DNA of 64,000 nt, taken from NCBI GenBank assembly GCA_037893245.1, contig JBAIAA010000317.1, forward strand, positions 620,001 through 684,000. Reading direction: 5' to 3'. This DNA comes from Crossaster papposus (Eukaryota; Echinodermata; Asteroidea; Velatida; Solasteridae). Under the pieces are notes generated by a model that saw only the letters and a list, made by a program, of their open reading frames with translations, did no database searches and had not been told where the DNA came from. Positions 1 to 11,565 of the stretch are shown in pieces. The position numbers and the translations under genes are program-made. Every line of letters begins with the position of its first letter. The first letter of the stretch is position 1.

Positions 1-342
1 CAATTTCTACCATATACCGTGGACCGGTCCCATTGATTGTTTTGTAAGTTAGTAGTAGGATTTTGTAGATGACACGTTGTTTGATTAGAAGCCAGTGGAA
101 AGATTGCAAGATTGGTAAGATGTGTTGACGACGAGGAGTACCAGTCACAAGTCGTGCGGCACTATTTTGCACGCGTTGAAGTTTATGGACTTCGGAGTCG
201 GAAAGACCGTAGAGTAGTGAATTGCAGAAGTCCAGTCTCGAAGTGACAAAGGCATGGGTGAGTCTGGCCGTGCAGCTGTCATCAAGGTATTCACGGATCT
301 GACTTATGCCCCGAAGTGCAGTCAATTTATAAGTCAATTTAT
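1..342 (-). pseudogene. CR1/L2-like LINE reverse transcriptase, C-terminal fragment
   Basis: The minus strand reads without a stop from about 342 to the window edge. It encodes the region after the RT palm of a CR1/L2-type LINE: TSRLDFCNSLLYGLSD, then LQRVQNSAARLV and a HWL(L/P)IKQR block. These blocks are typical of the L2/CR1 ORF2 tail. The fragment is truncated on its 5' side near 342, where the sequence becomes repeated AAGTCAATTTAT. The 3' part lies outside the window. It is a dead 5'-truncated copy and differs in sequence from the L2-like element at 59912-62690. Confidence 0.85.
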
Positions 343-1805
343 AAGTCAATTAAATAAGTTAAGGAAGCCTTAACTTAAAGGAAACATGCAGTCTAACATT
401 TTCATTACGCATTTGTTGTTTTAATTTAATAGATTTATGTGTATTAAATGTGAATAAAAAGCAAAACTGGTTCCAATGTATACGTTTAGTGCGGTAATTT
501 GCCGTCCCAAAATTGACCCTCCTTTTTAAAATGAGTGACGTAAACCGAGGCAGGACCCGGACAAACTTGTTCTCGATAGTCGGTACGCGACGTCTAGGTA
601 CGAGACGGGTTCGCGTGGCCACGTACGCACATTGTTGTGTGTGTATGCACCCACAGTGTACAAATCGCGTACGCTTTGTGCACGGTAACCGATTTTCACA
701 TGGACGATTGTGAAGTTCTGCTTAGGTTTTTGGTGAATCCGCTGAAAACAGTACTGATTCGTCTGTTTCGAATCACAGTATTTCTTATTCAGACACGGAC
801 TCGAGCGAGGATAAAATGGGGTCCCTCAAAATGTTCGCTGCAGAGGGCCGAAAATCACTAGGCCCGCCCGGACCACTTGGTAAGCTTTACTTTGGCTGTC
901 CAAATCCTCCGATATTTAGGATCAGCCGGAAACAAAAGAAGCCTTACTTCATCCTTAATAGTTTTGCTACACCTAGCAGCTCCACACCTAGTCGGCATGA
1001 CAAAAAACTGTTGTATTTTTACCCTGATTCAGAATGAAAAACCATGTAAAGACGGACACTTGTTGCAATGCGCGCGCAGTCAGTATACGATAGGTCGGGT
1101 AGCAGCGCGTCGAGTCTCTGCCTCGATTTTCGTCATACCCCTGAGGCTTCCCTTCGAGGGGCGAAGTGGTTTGACAAAACATTTCAACATTTATTTTCTC
1201 CCATTTTTCACAGAAAATAAACACAATCACACACATAATGTTGTTGTCAACAATATACTTTATTGATTTAAGCAAACAAAATCCTTATTACATGTTTCCT
1301 TTAATATGCATCATGATTGTATGCACCCATTTATATATTTGTTTCATGTACACAGCCATTTTGTCTCTGAAGAAGATCTTGTTACGTTAGAAAAATGACT
1401 TCAAAAGAGATAAGGAACATTACATAATATAATAATATACTGAAAGCTTTTGCTGTTGTGTTTTATCTGGGTGCAAATTAAATGAAACTGTTTGAAGTCG
1501 TTATGAAACTGTTCCTTATGTGAGAGTGTTGCCGAGTTGTATTCGAGTCGCTGCGAGTCCTTTCACAAGTCTAGTCACAAGTCCTTTCAAAAAGCCATGC
1601 AGTCGCATGTAACTGGTTAAACAGTGACAAAGGGATATTTGTGTTAACAGTTCATTTGAATAGCTAGCAACTTGACTTAAGACTGAATGACTTTTAAAAA
1701 AAAAGCATAACGCTATGTATGTTGAGATCTATGTAGAAACAAGGGAGAACAATAGAAGGTATGTAGGGTCCGATAATAGAGGTACCCCGTAACTACCCAT
1801 AATTA
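343..1805. other. Unassigned stretch
   Basis: No gene or known repeat is recognised. A plus frame at 877-1266 is open for 129 codons but has no domain, no codon signature and no splice context I can support. Imperfect CACAAGTC-type direct repeats occur near 1545-1590. Confidence 0.5.
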
Positions 1806-2110
1806 TGAGTTAGTCTTGCATACGCACTGTGGACCTCCGAACAATATAGGTCCACACGATGCGGGAAGAGGTTACGGTGTGTGGACTTGCACACGTCCAC
1901 AATCCGTTTTTCAGTTTCCGAAAAAGAGCGCTAGAGGAAAAACGGGTTAGGGTTATATATAGAAAAGATAGAAGGGACAGCTGAGAGGCCCATAATCCTA
2001 ATTTGAGGGTAAATTTGTTTTGGGGAAGCGAGAAAAATGAGTATTTAGTCAAAGTTTGTTAACTACACGAATACAAAGGAATGTCCACAGTGCGTATGTA
2101 AGGTAAAGCT
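1806..2110. mobile_element. Inverted-repeat MITE, copy 1 of 2
   Basis: Near-perfect 20-bp terminal inverted repeats lie at 1815-1834 (CTTGCATACGCACTGTGGAC) and 2083-2102 (its complement with one mismatch). The whole 305-bp block recurs at 37103-37407 with very few differences. Internal hairpins are present: GGACCT/AGGTCC, and GTGGAC/GTCCAC around TTGCACAC. The shared block reaches about 8 bases beyond the inverted repeats on both sides, so the true ends may be slightly outside them. No transposase is encoded. The superfamily is not assigned. Confidence 0.85.
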
Positions 2111-3194
2111 CTATGTGTGGCTGTGTGTGTTCATAGCGTTTTATAGTGTCCCAAGAAGGTGATTCCTGACCAGGTGTGCATCCAATGTATCAGTGGAAAG
2201 CTTAAACCCATGCACAGTTTATATACTCATCAAACTTAGTTTGGTTTCCTTCAATAATCCCTTTGTTTTGGGTCACCGTTTTTGTGGGGACACCTTGTAT
2301 TTTAGATAACTTTCAAGACCTGCTGTCTTGGTTGGTATTAATGATTTCCAAGGTTTTCTATTGAAGATATCAAACAACTCTTATCCAAACATATCCGAAA
2401 GAGTATCCATGACAAAACTCCAGCATTGTATTAGGTCTTGGGCGTAACCCCGTTCTCGTGTTGAATGAACAAGCACACATGACCGTATTATTAGCGAGCG
2501 CATTCAACAACTTGTCCCAATCGGTCGTCGGTCATTGGTTGAGTGTTTTGGCGACCTTGGTTCTGCTGTGATCACGTGACTGTTGCGACCAAAGTTGAAC
2601 CGATGTTTGGGGTTGGTTGGCGTTCGAAATTAAATGTTAGGTCTTAAATGTTAGCGCGCCGAAACTCATTACGGCAGAAACTCATTATGGAATAGCAGCG
2701 CGTGCATGGCACAAGGCCCCCGAGACAGTTATTCTCGTTTAATTCAGCCTTTTTTTAGGGGGGGGGGGTATAGCGCCGAATCTAATGCATTATTTCCAGG
2801 CGCATCTGTTTTTGCTGGTGAGTTTAAGGTTATTGTTGCTGTAATGATTTGTTGTTGGGTATTAGTATTTCCATTGTAATTTGATCTTCTTACCACGTTT
2901 GCAATCTCATCCAATCATAAACAAGATGGCGTTTATGGTCCATACAGTTTACAATGTCATTATGATCAGTGTACATTTTTCTGATTTCCACAATTATGGT
3001 AAATTAGATTGAGAAATTCACTACTACATGGAACCTAGATAGAGTGCTTTTGATACAAAAAAATTATGTTTAGAGCAGATATAATTTTGGCCCCAAAACT
3101 CCGATTCTCTACGTAATAATTTAGTTTGATATAGGCCTAAACTACATTTAAATTATTGTTGTATACATGTGCTCTGCTAACCTTTGTTTTAACC
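2111..3194. other. Unassigned stretch with an 11-G run
   Basis: No gene is recognised. An 11-base G run lies at 2758-2768. Two near-repeated phrases built on GAAACTCATTA occur around 2665-2690. Confidence 0.45.
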
Positions 3195-3397
3195 GTACAC
3201 GCCTACAACGAAAGTGTTAAATCAACCTTGTAAGGGTGCGGTCAGTGACTTTAGTCTTTGAAAGTTGGAATTCCATACATAAAACTGATAATTTCGACAT
3301 TCAATGTGTTGAATTCATCAGTTTAATGGTTGAAATCCCAACTTTAAAAGTGTACTCCCTGACCGCTCACTTATAATGTTATATACTTTACGTGTAC
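3195..3397. mobile_element. Palindromic MITE, copy A
   Basis: The two halves are inverted copies. The left arm reads AAAGTGTTAAATCAAC then AAGGGTGCGGTCAGTGAC. The right arm reads the complement in diverged form (CTGACCGCTCACTTATAA), and both ends carry GTACACG/CGTGTAC. The centre contains paired GAATTC-bearing segments. A second, one-armed copy lies at 25736-25880, and its intact arm confirms the terminal sequence. Confidence 0.75.
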
Positions 3398-3628
3398 TGT
3401 ATACGTAATTATTACCACAGGCTTGATAGTAGAATCAGTCTTGTGGTGGCGTAGTCACCTTTGATGAGTTTGATGGCTGTATTGGCTGTGAAATTGTCAT
3501 TCAAACTAAGCTTTAGATCGATGTTTAAACATTGTCTTTGACATCCCATGGTTAAATCAAAATTTACAAATTCAAAAAATGCGCCTAGGAGACGTATATT
3601 TAGACTTGTTTTATTATTATTTTTTTTA

Positions 3629-3755
3629 ATGACAGCATGCTAGAAGAAATAATTTTACAGGGAGTTTAATCAGTAATACCTTCACACCAGATAAGCTTTT
3701 GAACAATAATTAGTTGGGGACTTTGTGGATAGTTGCAAAAGATACACTATCCCAA
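3629..3755 (+). repeat. Diverged dispersed repeat (pair with 38099-38227)
   Basis: A block starting AATGACAGCATGC and containing TAAGCTTTT(G/A)AACAATAATT aligns with 38099-38227 along its length, with substitutions and small indels. It lies within the first intron of the receptor gene at 3794-4208. The family is unknown. Confidence 0.65.
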
Positions 3756-3793
3756 ACTAAAACAGATGGAGGTATTAAGGGTAAGACTCGTAC

Positions 3794-4208
3794 CTTGGAT
3801 GAAGGGGACGACTTTACAGATAACTTCGCCGAAGACAAATCGGCCCAGGATGTTCCCGACCACAGTGAAAGGCATGCAGAATATACCAAAGAGTAAATCA
3901 CTGGTGGACAGGCTCAGAAGAAACATGTTTGTCACTGTGCGCATGCGCTTGTCTTGAGCCAGGGTTACCAGGACTAGGATGTTGCCGACTATTGCGAGGA
4001 CGAATACGATAGCGTACAAGGTTGCCACCAGGTGGATGTTGAGGCTGAAGCCGATGCGGACGGTGTTGTTTCTGATGGGAAAGTCCTCGGTAGGCGAGAG
4101 GGCCGAGCCTGTAATGTTTGTGTAGTTAATACGGTCAGTTACCAGAAGTCCAGAGGACCAGACGTCCAACGGTAGGCCGGCGCCACGGGTCGGGGTTGCC
4201 GTCGCCAT
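3794..4208 (-). CDS. Cholecystokinin-receptor-like GPCR, first coding exon (N-terminus to start of TM3)
   Basis: This is a class A (rhodopsin) peptide receptor fragment of 138 codons plus one base. The start is placed at the ATG at 4208 because the frame upstream only offers GTG and is closed by a TAA. Residues 1-55 form an extracellular tail with NYT, NIT and NNT glycosylation sequons. TM1 carries VGNILVLVTL (Asn1.50). The first loop region KRMRTVTNMFLLSLSTSDLL matches the highly conserved CCK-receptor loop and TM2 (Asp2.50 in SDLL). GEVICKVV supplies the TM3 disulphide Cys. The exon ends at ...FIQG with CAAG|GTACGAGT, a strong donor in phase 1; CCK receptor genes are split after the equivalent glycine in phase 1. 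Later exons (TM3-TM7, the E/DRY and NPxxY motifs) should lie at lower coordinates but were not found in 1-3790. Gastrin/CCK is the best family. Another neuropeptide receptor of the same group cannot be excluded. Confidence 0.85.
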
Positions 4209-5249
4209 AACGTGGTCCTTTACACTGGCGATATGCGGCTCGTTTGGCACTTGTTAAATTTGATACACTATTGTATCCGTTTACAAGGCAAGCTGATTGG
4301 CACCCAATCATAAATCTCAACAGAAACTGCTTCAAACTCTCCTCGGTACTGACCGGCGTCAAGAACAATAATGTGTCGCAAAAATACGCTTATTTAAAAC
4401 ACGGGGCTTCCAAATCCTCACGCCCCCCAAAAAGGAAAAGCAACTCGAGGGTTACAAAATTAATGACGCACCCTTCTCATGTGTAAATTAGTAAATTGTG
4501 AATCATCATTGAGACACTAGCGTTTCCTAGAGGTCTCCTTGGCGCCTCTCGCTTTCCTTTTCTAGATTGAGTGAACATATCACTCAGGCCCCGCTAAAGT
4601 AGTATCGGCTACAACCTCTTGTCATTAATCCTGCAGATGTTGGCGCACAAATAATCCCATGGGAAATATGAAGTATAGACTTGATGAGAGTCGTATCCAT
4701 CGGTAGCTCTCGCATCTGATCGGTCAAAGAATGCCTCTCCTTTTACTTGCCAATATACTGGGCTTGTGTTGCCGATTTAATTTAATTTTCCAGCCGATGA
4801 TATCACATGGGTAATAATTTTCCAGCTTGGCATTAATTTTTCCTGGCGTTGCCTTTCTTGTGCGCCACCACCAGCAGAGTTCACTTTTGGTTATATGGCT
4901 GCTATAGTTGCAACCGCGCCGTGCCAGATCTCGCTTCACTAACATTTAGGGCATCGGTATTTGCGTGGCGGTGTTGGCTCGTGACGTTAACACGTGCAGT
5001 CTACCTCGCGTGCTATCTTTTTTCAAGAGTGCCTTGTCGTGAATTCAAAATAGTCGGATGTAACGGTGGTGCATTTCTTTCACATCTGGGGTGGGTGGGT
5101 ATCTGGTGTGCTTCTCAAATTTGATTGTGCAATGTGCTATAACATCTCGCCCCTTCATGGAAAGAAAAAAGAAACATCAGTTAAATAGCTCATTACATAC
5201 TTGATGTAAAGATAACAATGACTCTGACCTCCATGTGTAATTGTTAATT
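4209..5249. other. Upstream of the receptor exon; no gene seen
   Basis: This would hold the 5' leader and promoter of the minus-strand receptor, possibly across an untranslated exon. I see no convincing TATA box, CpG island or coding signature. Confidence 0.4.
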
Positions 5250-5430
5250 CTGATAGTTCAAAAATGCGTCCCAGTGACGCAATTTTGGAAATGTTCATTA
5301 GTAGTTGATTCAAAATTGAACTATATACAGCATTCACAGAGCTAAAACTGTGTCAGGTTAGTTGTCAAGCACCAGATTTGCTTCAAACAATACAAATGCA
5401 CAACTGAGAAATGATAACTTTAATGAAAAG
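5250..5430 (+). repeat. Diverged repeat, copy 1 (pair with 6820-7000)
   Basis: Shared landmarks in the same order are AATGCGTC(C)CAGTGACGC, TACAGCATTCACAGA, and ACAAATGCACAACTGA followed by ATAACTTTAA. Similarity is moderate with indels, indicating an old dispersed repeat. Confidence 0.6.
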
Positions 5431-6049
5431 AAATTGCTTATTTAAGTATCATGAATCTATATTTGAAGTCATAAAGTAAATAGTTACTAGTCATTTAAAC
5501 TCTTACATCTGTTGGTACCGATCGATGTATTCTTCTTTCCATGTGCCAACACGGGGAAGGCAGAGAAGACAAACATGTCAAGTATTTATTAAGTTCTATA
5601 ATATCACAATTAAATAGAAAATTGCTGTTTTAAGTTTGTCTTCTTCTTTTTCTCCTTGGCACTAACCTGGCATTAATTAAGCACTACAATGCCAACCTTC
5701 TCCTAATTTCAAATTTAACTACATAACTACAACTCAAACATTGTGTCAACAGAGAAATGACCAAAGCTTGCAGATATTATAAGACACGTCTTTTTTTCCA
5801 CAGCGAATGCTTTGTTTACCGTGCGGGATTTGAGCAATAGCCTAATCGATCATCGATCGATACAGGTTTCATTCTTAATTAAGGTAGGCTCAAATGGTTT
5901 ACAATGCCTCAGTCACGTTTTATGGGTTTGGGAGCGCGTTTGATAAGACAGACGGCAAACATGTTGATACGTTTATTCGGCGGTAATGCTCGAAAATAGT
6001 ACTTAAATAATTAAGTACAGTGGAATTGAAAGTTAACAGTGCGAATGGG

Positions 6050-6350
6050 AATGAACATTTTGTGAAAAAGTGTAAAAACTGTTTTCTACTTTGTAAAACG
6101 ACGTAAAAATTGATTCCCAGTTGCGTGTGAAAAGGTGTTAATGGATTTCCCCACTTGTGTGAAAAAGTGTTAGCCATAGTGTGAAAAAAGTGTGGAAATC
6201 GGTTCCCCGCTTGCTTGAAAAGATATGAAAATTGTGTGAAAAAGCGTGAAACGGTTTCCAACTTGTGCGAAAAAGGTATGAACATTGTGTCAAAAGTGTG
6301 AAAACGATTTCCCACTAAAAACTGTGAAAACGGTTTCCCACTTTGTGAAA
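6050..6350 (+). repeat. Degenerate GTGAAAA/GGTTTCC minisatellite
   Basis: About nine diverged units of roughly 30 bases carry GTGTGAAAA and GG(T/A)TTCCCACTT in alternation. The 200-codon minus frame across 5920-6522 arises from this repetition (recurrent F-H-T/F-S-H) and is not a gene. Confidence 0.75.
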
Positions 6351-6414
6351 ATGTGTGATTTGAAAGAAACCTCTCGAGTTTATCAATGTTTGTGTGACTA
6401 AACGTTGAATCCCT

Positions 6415-6490
6415 TTTCGGGGAATCCCTTTTCGGGGATTTCCTTTCGGGGAATTCCTTCAGGGGAATTCCTTTAGGGGAATTTTCGGGA
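6415..6490 (+). repeat. Short tandem repeat, GGGGAATYCCTTT units
   Basis: About five imperfect copies of a 13-16 base unit (CTTTTCGGGGAATC, CTTTCGGGGAATTC, CTTTAGGGGAATTT) lie directly after the GTGAAAA minisatellite. Confidence 0.8.
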
Positions 6491-6819
6491 ACACAAAATA
6501 GAAAACAGTACACTGTCGTCATCGGTCAAACAGTGCAAGACATAACAGCTGTTATATAGAGGGCATTTGCCACCGATTCTGCGCGTCAAATACCAGCACT
6601 TGCAGCTGGTGTTTTCCTCTCACGTGTGGACACGCATACACGGGCAGGTTTGACCATGGACCAATGCCTAAAGGGACAATATACCGCTGGCATCTGTCCA
6701 ACAAGTAACCAACCAAATTATTGTTCGAAAGTTTACTTGATGTAGAGATATTAAAGCCCCTTATTCTCTGTGCCATTTTGTCCTACTGTTATGCTGTCAT
6801 TTAAAAAAATATAACAAAT

Positions 6820-7000
6820 AAGTCTTAAAAGGTGTCTCAGAGACGCATTTTTTTAAATATTTCATTACGTAGATGGTTCTAAAGTAAAACCATGTACAGC
6901 ATTCACAGAACTGAAACTGTTGTCAAACTGTTTCTGTTTCAACATTATTAACAAATGCACAACTGACAAAATGGTATATTGTATAACTTTAACTACAACT
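6820..7000 (+). repeat. Diverged repeat, copy 2 (pair with 5250-5430)
   Basis: This is the second copy of the repeat at 5250-5430 and shares the CAGCATTCACAGA and AAATGCACAACTGA landmarks. A minus frame at 6865-7080 is incidental. Confidence 0.6.
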
Positions 7001-7374
7001 ATTGACTGTTTTTTGTAAACCAAGCGCATAGACACTTGATATGAAGTGTGAACGACGGTAGTCGATATATTAACGACCATTCGAAGAAAATGCGCTGAAC
7101 ATCAGACACATGAAGTATACATTTACATAAACCGCCGATTTATCGTACAATGGTAACAAAAGTCGTAAACGAACGTGGACACAAAAATGTGCAAATAAAT
7201 GTCTTGCTAAGCATTACAAAACCCAAAAAAGGCATGCTAAGCATTTTGTTCGGCTTAGTAGTTGCATGAAATTGACCCCAGCCGCGATAGGCTTGTCCTG
7301 AATAGTCAACTGGACCATTGCCCAACCATCGTTTACTAGCTTACGTTCAATCACATTAGTTAGACAAACTATGG

Positions 7375-7740
7375 TTAAAGGTAGCGTACACCATTTGCAG
7401 ATAAAGAAACATTTACAACTGAATTATTAAGATTACTTATTTGAAAGTAAATAATGATTGTAGGCATCCAGCAAAATGATTGCGCTAGATATTCTGTAAT
7501 TGTTTCGAAAAAATGAAAGAAAAAAATCACGATAGCCGGACGGTGATCGCGAAAACAAAACACGAACAACATAAGCACGACTGCCTGACGGCGGTTGAAA
7601 ACGAACGTCGTTGTTTTTTTTTCCGCAGCAACCATGATTGTAAAACATCGGAGAGGTTAGTCAAACGGTATTTACTATAACCCCAAATCCATCCATTCCT
7701 AGTAATTTAAGCAATTACTAATGGTGTATTTTACCTTTAA
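7375..7740 (+). mobile_element. TTAA-type MITE, most complete copy
   Basis: This 366-bp element is bounded by TTAA on both sides (7375-7378, 7737-7740). Its inverted termini read TTAAAGGTAGCGTACACCAT and, on the other strand, TTAAAGGTAAAATACACCAT. The TTAA target suggests mobilisation by a piggyBac- or Kolobok-type transposase; no transposase is encoded. Diagnostic interior phrases (GTAAATAATGATTGTAGGC, ATCCAGCAAAATGATTGC, GATCGCGAAAAC) identify related copies at 16615, 17873, 19750, 25556, 29340, 40174 and 46888. The overlapping 71- and 86-codon minus frames are shadows. Confidence 0.85.
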
Positions 7741-8486
7741 AGGGCTAGGCAATTTTAGCCCTAAAATTCACAAAATTCTAGTGTTTTGAATTGTCTACTT
7801 ACGCTATGTTAAAGGCCTAGTTATAAGGAAACCAACCTATATTGGCCTACTGTTTTCGAAAACAAGACAAAAAGAAGCCCCTTGTTTACAACGGCTAAAT
7901 TTTTTAGTCACAATTTTGACATAAGAAATAACACAAACAAGTGCCACTTGTTTAAGAGTGGTTGTTTGAGGTTCCGACCCAACGTTTAAATGTTCTTTTC
8001 AGATAAGACTTCGTCCTGGAAGCCCAATTAGTCGCTTTCAGATCAGAGCGCCTTTTTTAACTACGGTCCTTGTTCGCACCTTAATGGTATACCTTACGCA
8101 CGCGCCTACCTGGGTTCGCCTCACCTTTCCAAGCTGCGTTATACTTGAGTCGGACAAACTTTACTCTCCACAGTTCTAGCAAAAACAAAACTCACAGAAG
8201 TTCACCTTAGTGTTATCCGGACAAGAAGAGGAACGGCTCGGCGCCCGAGGTTCGTCCTGTATCACTGTTGGTCCAAGTCTCGTCATTGGCAGCACAGACT
8301 TGTATTTCTGAATTCATCAAGCCCCGCATACAAGTCAAGGAGCAGCTGAAAACAGTCAAACATTTTCTTCCCTCTTCAGTCTCTGCTGATTTCTGTTCCT
8401 ATCTACACAAAACTTATTACCTACAGAAAACATAAGGCTCAAAAGGGCAATTCATATAGCAAAGCCAAAGGCGCACGGGCTGGATA
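7741..8486. other. Unassigned stretch
   Basis: No gene, repeat partner or strong motif is seen. Confidence 0.4.
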
Positions 8487-8503
8487 GGGGGGGGGGGGGG
8501 GGG
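8487..8503 (+). repeat. 17-base G homopolymer
   Basis: An uninterrupted G run is followed by GGTTAGGGT. It is one of eleven G/C runs of 11-22 bases in this window. Confidence 0.9.
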
Positions 8504-9016
8504 TTAGGGTAATTCTACTTCGCTATTTCAATTTACGATGTCCGGGAGGTGTTGGCGGGCAACGCAAATGCCTTGTTTACGCAAACCGAAAGGATGTCCT
8601 GAGCAAGAGGGGAATAGAAATTCAGCAAGAGGTCAAGGGAACTTTAATTGCGGTATTTACGAATGACTGAAAAATGACGCCAGCTCGGTGAGCCTTTCTT
8701 TGTTAGGTGTATTCAAACGGCCAACAAGAACACCTTTCCAGCCTCTGTAATCTGGAGGCAAGGCTAACCTCGGGCAGCATTGCGCGGTGTATAATGTGCA
8801 ATGGACAATGTACGGTGTCCGCAAGGTTTGGCCGGGTGTCGAAGTGAATTTACCTCGTTGAATGGCTTGGCAGGTGGTAGACCTGTCGCTCGGCGGCAAA
8901 TCGAAGACATCTTCCCCGCAGGCGGGGGATATGTGTGTTGACGCGTATACAAATAGATTTGCCGGCCAATGTAACGCACGCCAACATAATCTCCACGATA
9001 CATTTCTTTCCCCCGA
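8504..9016. other. Unassigned stretch
   Basis: No gene is seen. Several overlapping minus frames across 8657-9233 exist only because the C run at 9017 reads through as glycine. Confidence 0.45.
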
Positions 9017-9038
9017 CCCCCCCCCCCCCCCCCCCCCC
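9017..9038 (+). repeat. 22-base C homopolymer
   Basis: This is the longest G/C homopolymer in the window. Confidence 0.9.
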
Positions 9039-10549
9039 AACACGCAAAAACAAAAACAGCTTGAGGTCGAAACATATACATTTGCTTTGATTAATTCCAC
9101 TTTTACTCTTTGCAAGAATTAACTTCAATTTGATTTCCTCCAACTCCCAACTCCCTTTCTTTCTAGCAAAGCCAATATCCCTGTGCCGATTGAAGTTACT
9201 GGAGCTTACGTGTGGGATTTGGAGACTATGCACGCGCGGGAGGCACTGTCAAATTTCTAAAATGTGGAAATCAATCCAATATCATACACTGTTTTCAATC
9301 TTTATTTACGACTGATCGTTTCGCCAAGGACTTTTCTTTTTAAGGTGTGGACTGTTTTTCTGTTGCTGTAGTTGTTGTATTAATGGATGGGTTAGGAGAT
9401 TCGCATTTTCCAGTAAATGTTGTGGCGCTGATCTGTGTTGTGTTTATAGATGCTAGAAAAACCCAAACAAAGTGCTGTTCCAGTAGTTTGGTTTCTTGAC
9501 TTCCTTAGACGAAACAGAGCAATTTGTAGAAATTATGCACCCATTCACGAATGTGTAACCATATAATTATTGCAAATCGTTGAAAAACGTAGCTTGTTTT
9601 TCTCCAAATGAGGTCGTCGAACTGGTTTGGCGGCTCATTGTTGACCTTTCGGCGGCATATCGTCAGAGTTAATAGTCCTAAAACCTAAGACGTCACGCTT
9701 TGTTTGAACTTTCCTATGTCCCTACTTCGTCAGGCGTCCAGACTTCGCTCCCATAAGCAAAACCACTTTAGGTCTACTGAGCTACATAAATAAATTTGGA
9801 AATTTAGAAAGTTAACAAGTCGTTGGTACAATAACTTGAAAAAGCCAAAGGTGGGGGTTATTCCTCGTTATGCCATGGCATGTCACTTAAGCTGCCGTCT
9901 TTTTTTCAGTTCATGTTAATGTGAGGATCTGCCCCAGGCCCTTACACACTGTACACGTACTGTCAGCTTTGTTTACTTTGTTGCGTAGCAAAAGTATGCT
10001 TGTTCACTTTATAATCGGTAGTACATGTATGTCGGAGCCTGTATGGGAAGTAGTCCCTCCCATTTTTCCAGCAATGGTGTAGTTCGTATTATTCACATGA
10101 GAATGACCTTTTAATAATGTCTTTATAAATTATTTTGAATCTTTTAATAAGAGATTTGATGCTGATTAAGTAATTTTTAGATGCTTATATCATTTTACCG
10201 CGCACGGATATCTGAACTAGTTTTTCGTGTAATTTGGTTACGCGGGGAAGCGTCCTTTTTGTTTTGATGGCCGACTGCCGTTGACGCGGAGCATTTTCGC
10301 GAGCCAACAAACAACAAACAACAAACTATTGGTGTTGTCTCCACAACCAACCGGCTCTATGGGCCACTGATTGTATTGACGCTCCTTGGTGTCCAATAGT
10401 TCTAAACTATCCTTGCGACGGTATTTTGATGTGTTTCTTTGCAACTTTTGTACATGCACTATAGCACGTACGGTATTGTGCGCCCTGTCACATGGTACAG
10501 TACCGCCCAGAATAAACTACTTGCGTGTAAAGGTATAGTACTATGTACA
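9039..10549. other. Unassigned stretch
   Basis: No gene or repeat partner is identified. The open frames are short and carry no recognisable domain. ACAACAAAC-type short repeats occur at about 10305-10325. Confidence 0.4.
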
Positions 10550-10625
10550 GAATCGCGCGATTGTAGCGAATGTTCGCGATCGCAGCGATTGTTCGCGATC
10601 GCGACACATTTTCGCGATCGTTAAA
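10550..10625 (+). repeat. TCGCGATCGC-rich cluster
   Basis: Three imperfect units (GCGAATGTTCGCGATCGCA, GCGATTGTTCGCGATCGC, ACATTTTCGCGATCG) give overlapping palindromes and a dense local CpG patch in AT-rich surroundings. Confidence 0.75.
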
Positions 10626-11169
10626 CGCTTGCGCGCTTAATATGCGCTTAATATAAATTCACACGGTGTGGCCCGTGGTTTTAAATGAAATTGGTTATTC
10701 TTTTATTATTATTGTATAATGATAATTGTATCCATATATTAATGAGGGCCTACATTTCTCCCTTGATTTGTAGGGTGTTTAATTTCCCCGAGGTGATGCT
10801 TTTTGTTATAACCCTTGATGGCATAGGGCGGGTGTAATAAAATACAAGTAATTACACACAACAACTGTCTGTCAGTCCAGTCCTTCCCTTACCAGGAGTT
10901 TATTCTCCACCCTACGGAGGTCCAGACCCCGTCTCCAGCCAGCGTGCAAGCGCTGCCGCTACATTAATAAATAATAATAATAGGCAATTTACAATGCGCC
11001 ATTATCCACTTTAATGAGAAGCTCAAGGCGCAGATGATCTGAAACGTGGACATTACAACACAACTTGACAATCAAATAAATGAATGATCTACAGGAATGC
11101 AACTTGCCTACATTGCTCAAGAGATCTACGATTGTACTTCCAGCTGAAGAGTGCAGCACAGGTACATTT
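10626..11169. other. Unassigned AT-rich stretch
   Basis: Nothing coding is seen. TTATTATTATTG and AATAATAATAATAG short repeats are present. Confidence 0.4.
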
Positions 11170-11179
11170 AACCCTAACC

Positions 11180-11565
11180 CTCCCCAATCCTCCAAAATCT
11201 TCATTGCAGTTTTGCATGGAGGATTTGAGGATTGAGGATGAATAGCAAAAAGTGACAGTTGATTTTGGAGGATCAATGGGTCGAGGTCGTAGGCTGTACC
11301 CAGCATTCTTTATGTTCAGCCATGCACAATGCAACCCCTCATTATGCTCAATACTACCCACACTGCTTATAATTGTCATTGGCACAGACTCAACCCATAG
11401 CATTGATTGAATGAGGATTTTGGAGGATTGAGGCAATGGTCACCCCTCCGGTCCACTAAACAAAATGAGAGAAAATAACCGGTGATTTTGGAGGATTGAG
11501 GATGAATCTAATTTTCACATACTGGTACTATGAGGATTTTAAGGATTGAAGATGGTTCCTAGCGT
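11180..11565 (+). repeat. GATTTTGGAGGATTGAGG repeat block, copy 1
   Basis: The word TTTTGGAGGATTGAGG recurs at irregular spacing. The whole block aligns in order with 11925-12412, through shared landmarks TAGGCTGTACCCAG, AATTGTCATYRGC and GAGGCAATGGTCACCCCTC. This copy lacks the hairpin insertion found in copy 2. Confidence 0.75.

Noticed and set aside
5920-6522. 200-codon minus-strand open frame
   Set aside because: It is produced by the GTGAAAA/GGTTTCC and GGGGAATYCC repeats; the translation is repetitive F/H/S/T with no domain.
8500-8515. Telomere-like GGGTTAGGGT
   Set aside because: Only a single TTAGGG unit occurs here (and at 1949, 27008, 37242, 47174); there is no tandem array, so no interstitial telomere.
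8657-9233. Four overlapping frames with glycine-rich centres
   Set aside because: All cross the C22 homopolymer, and glycine or proline runs come from it. There is no conserved flanking sequence.
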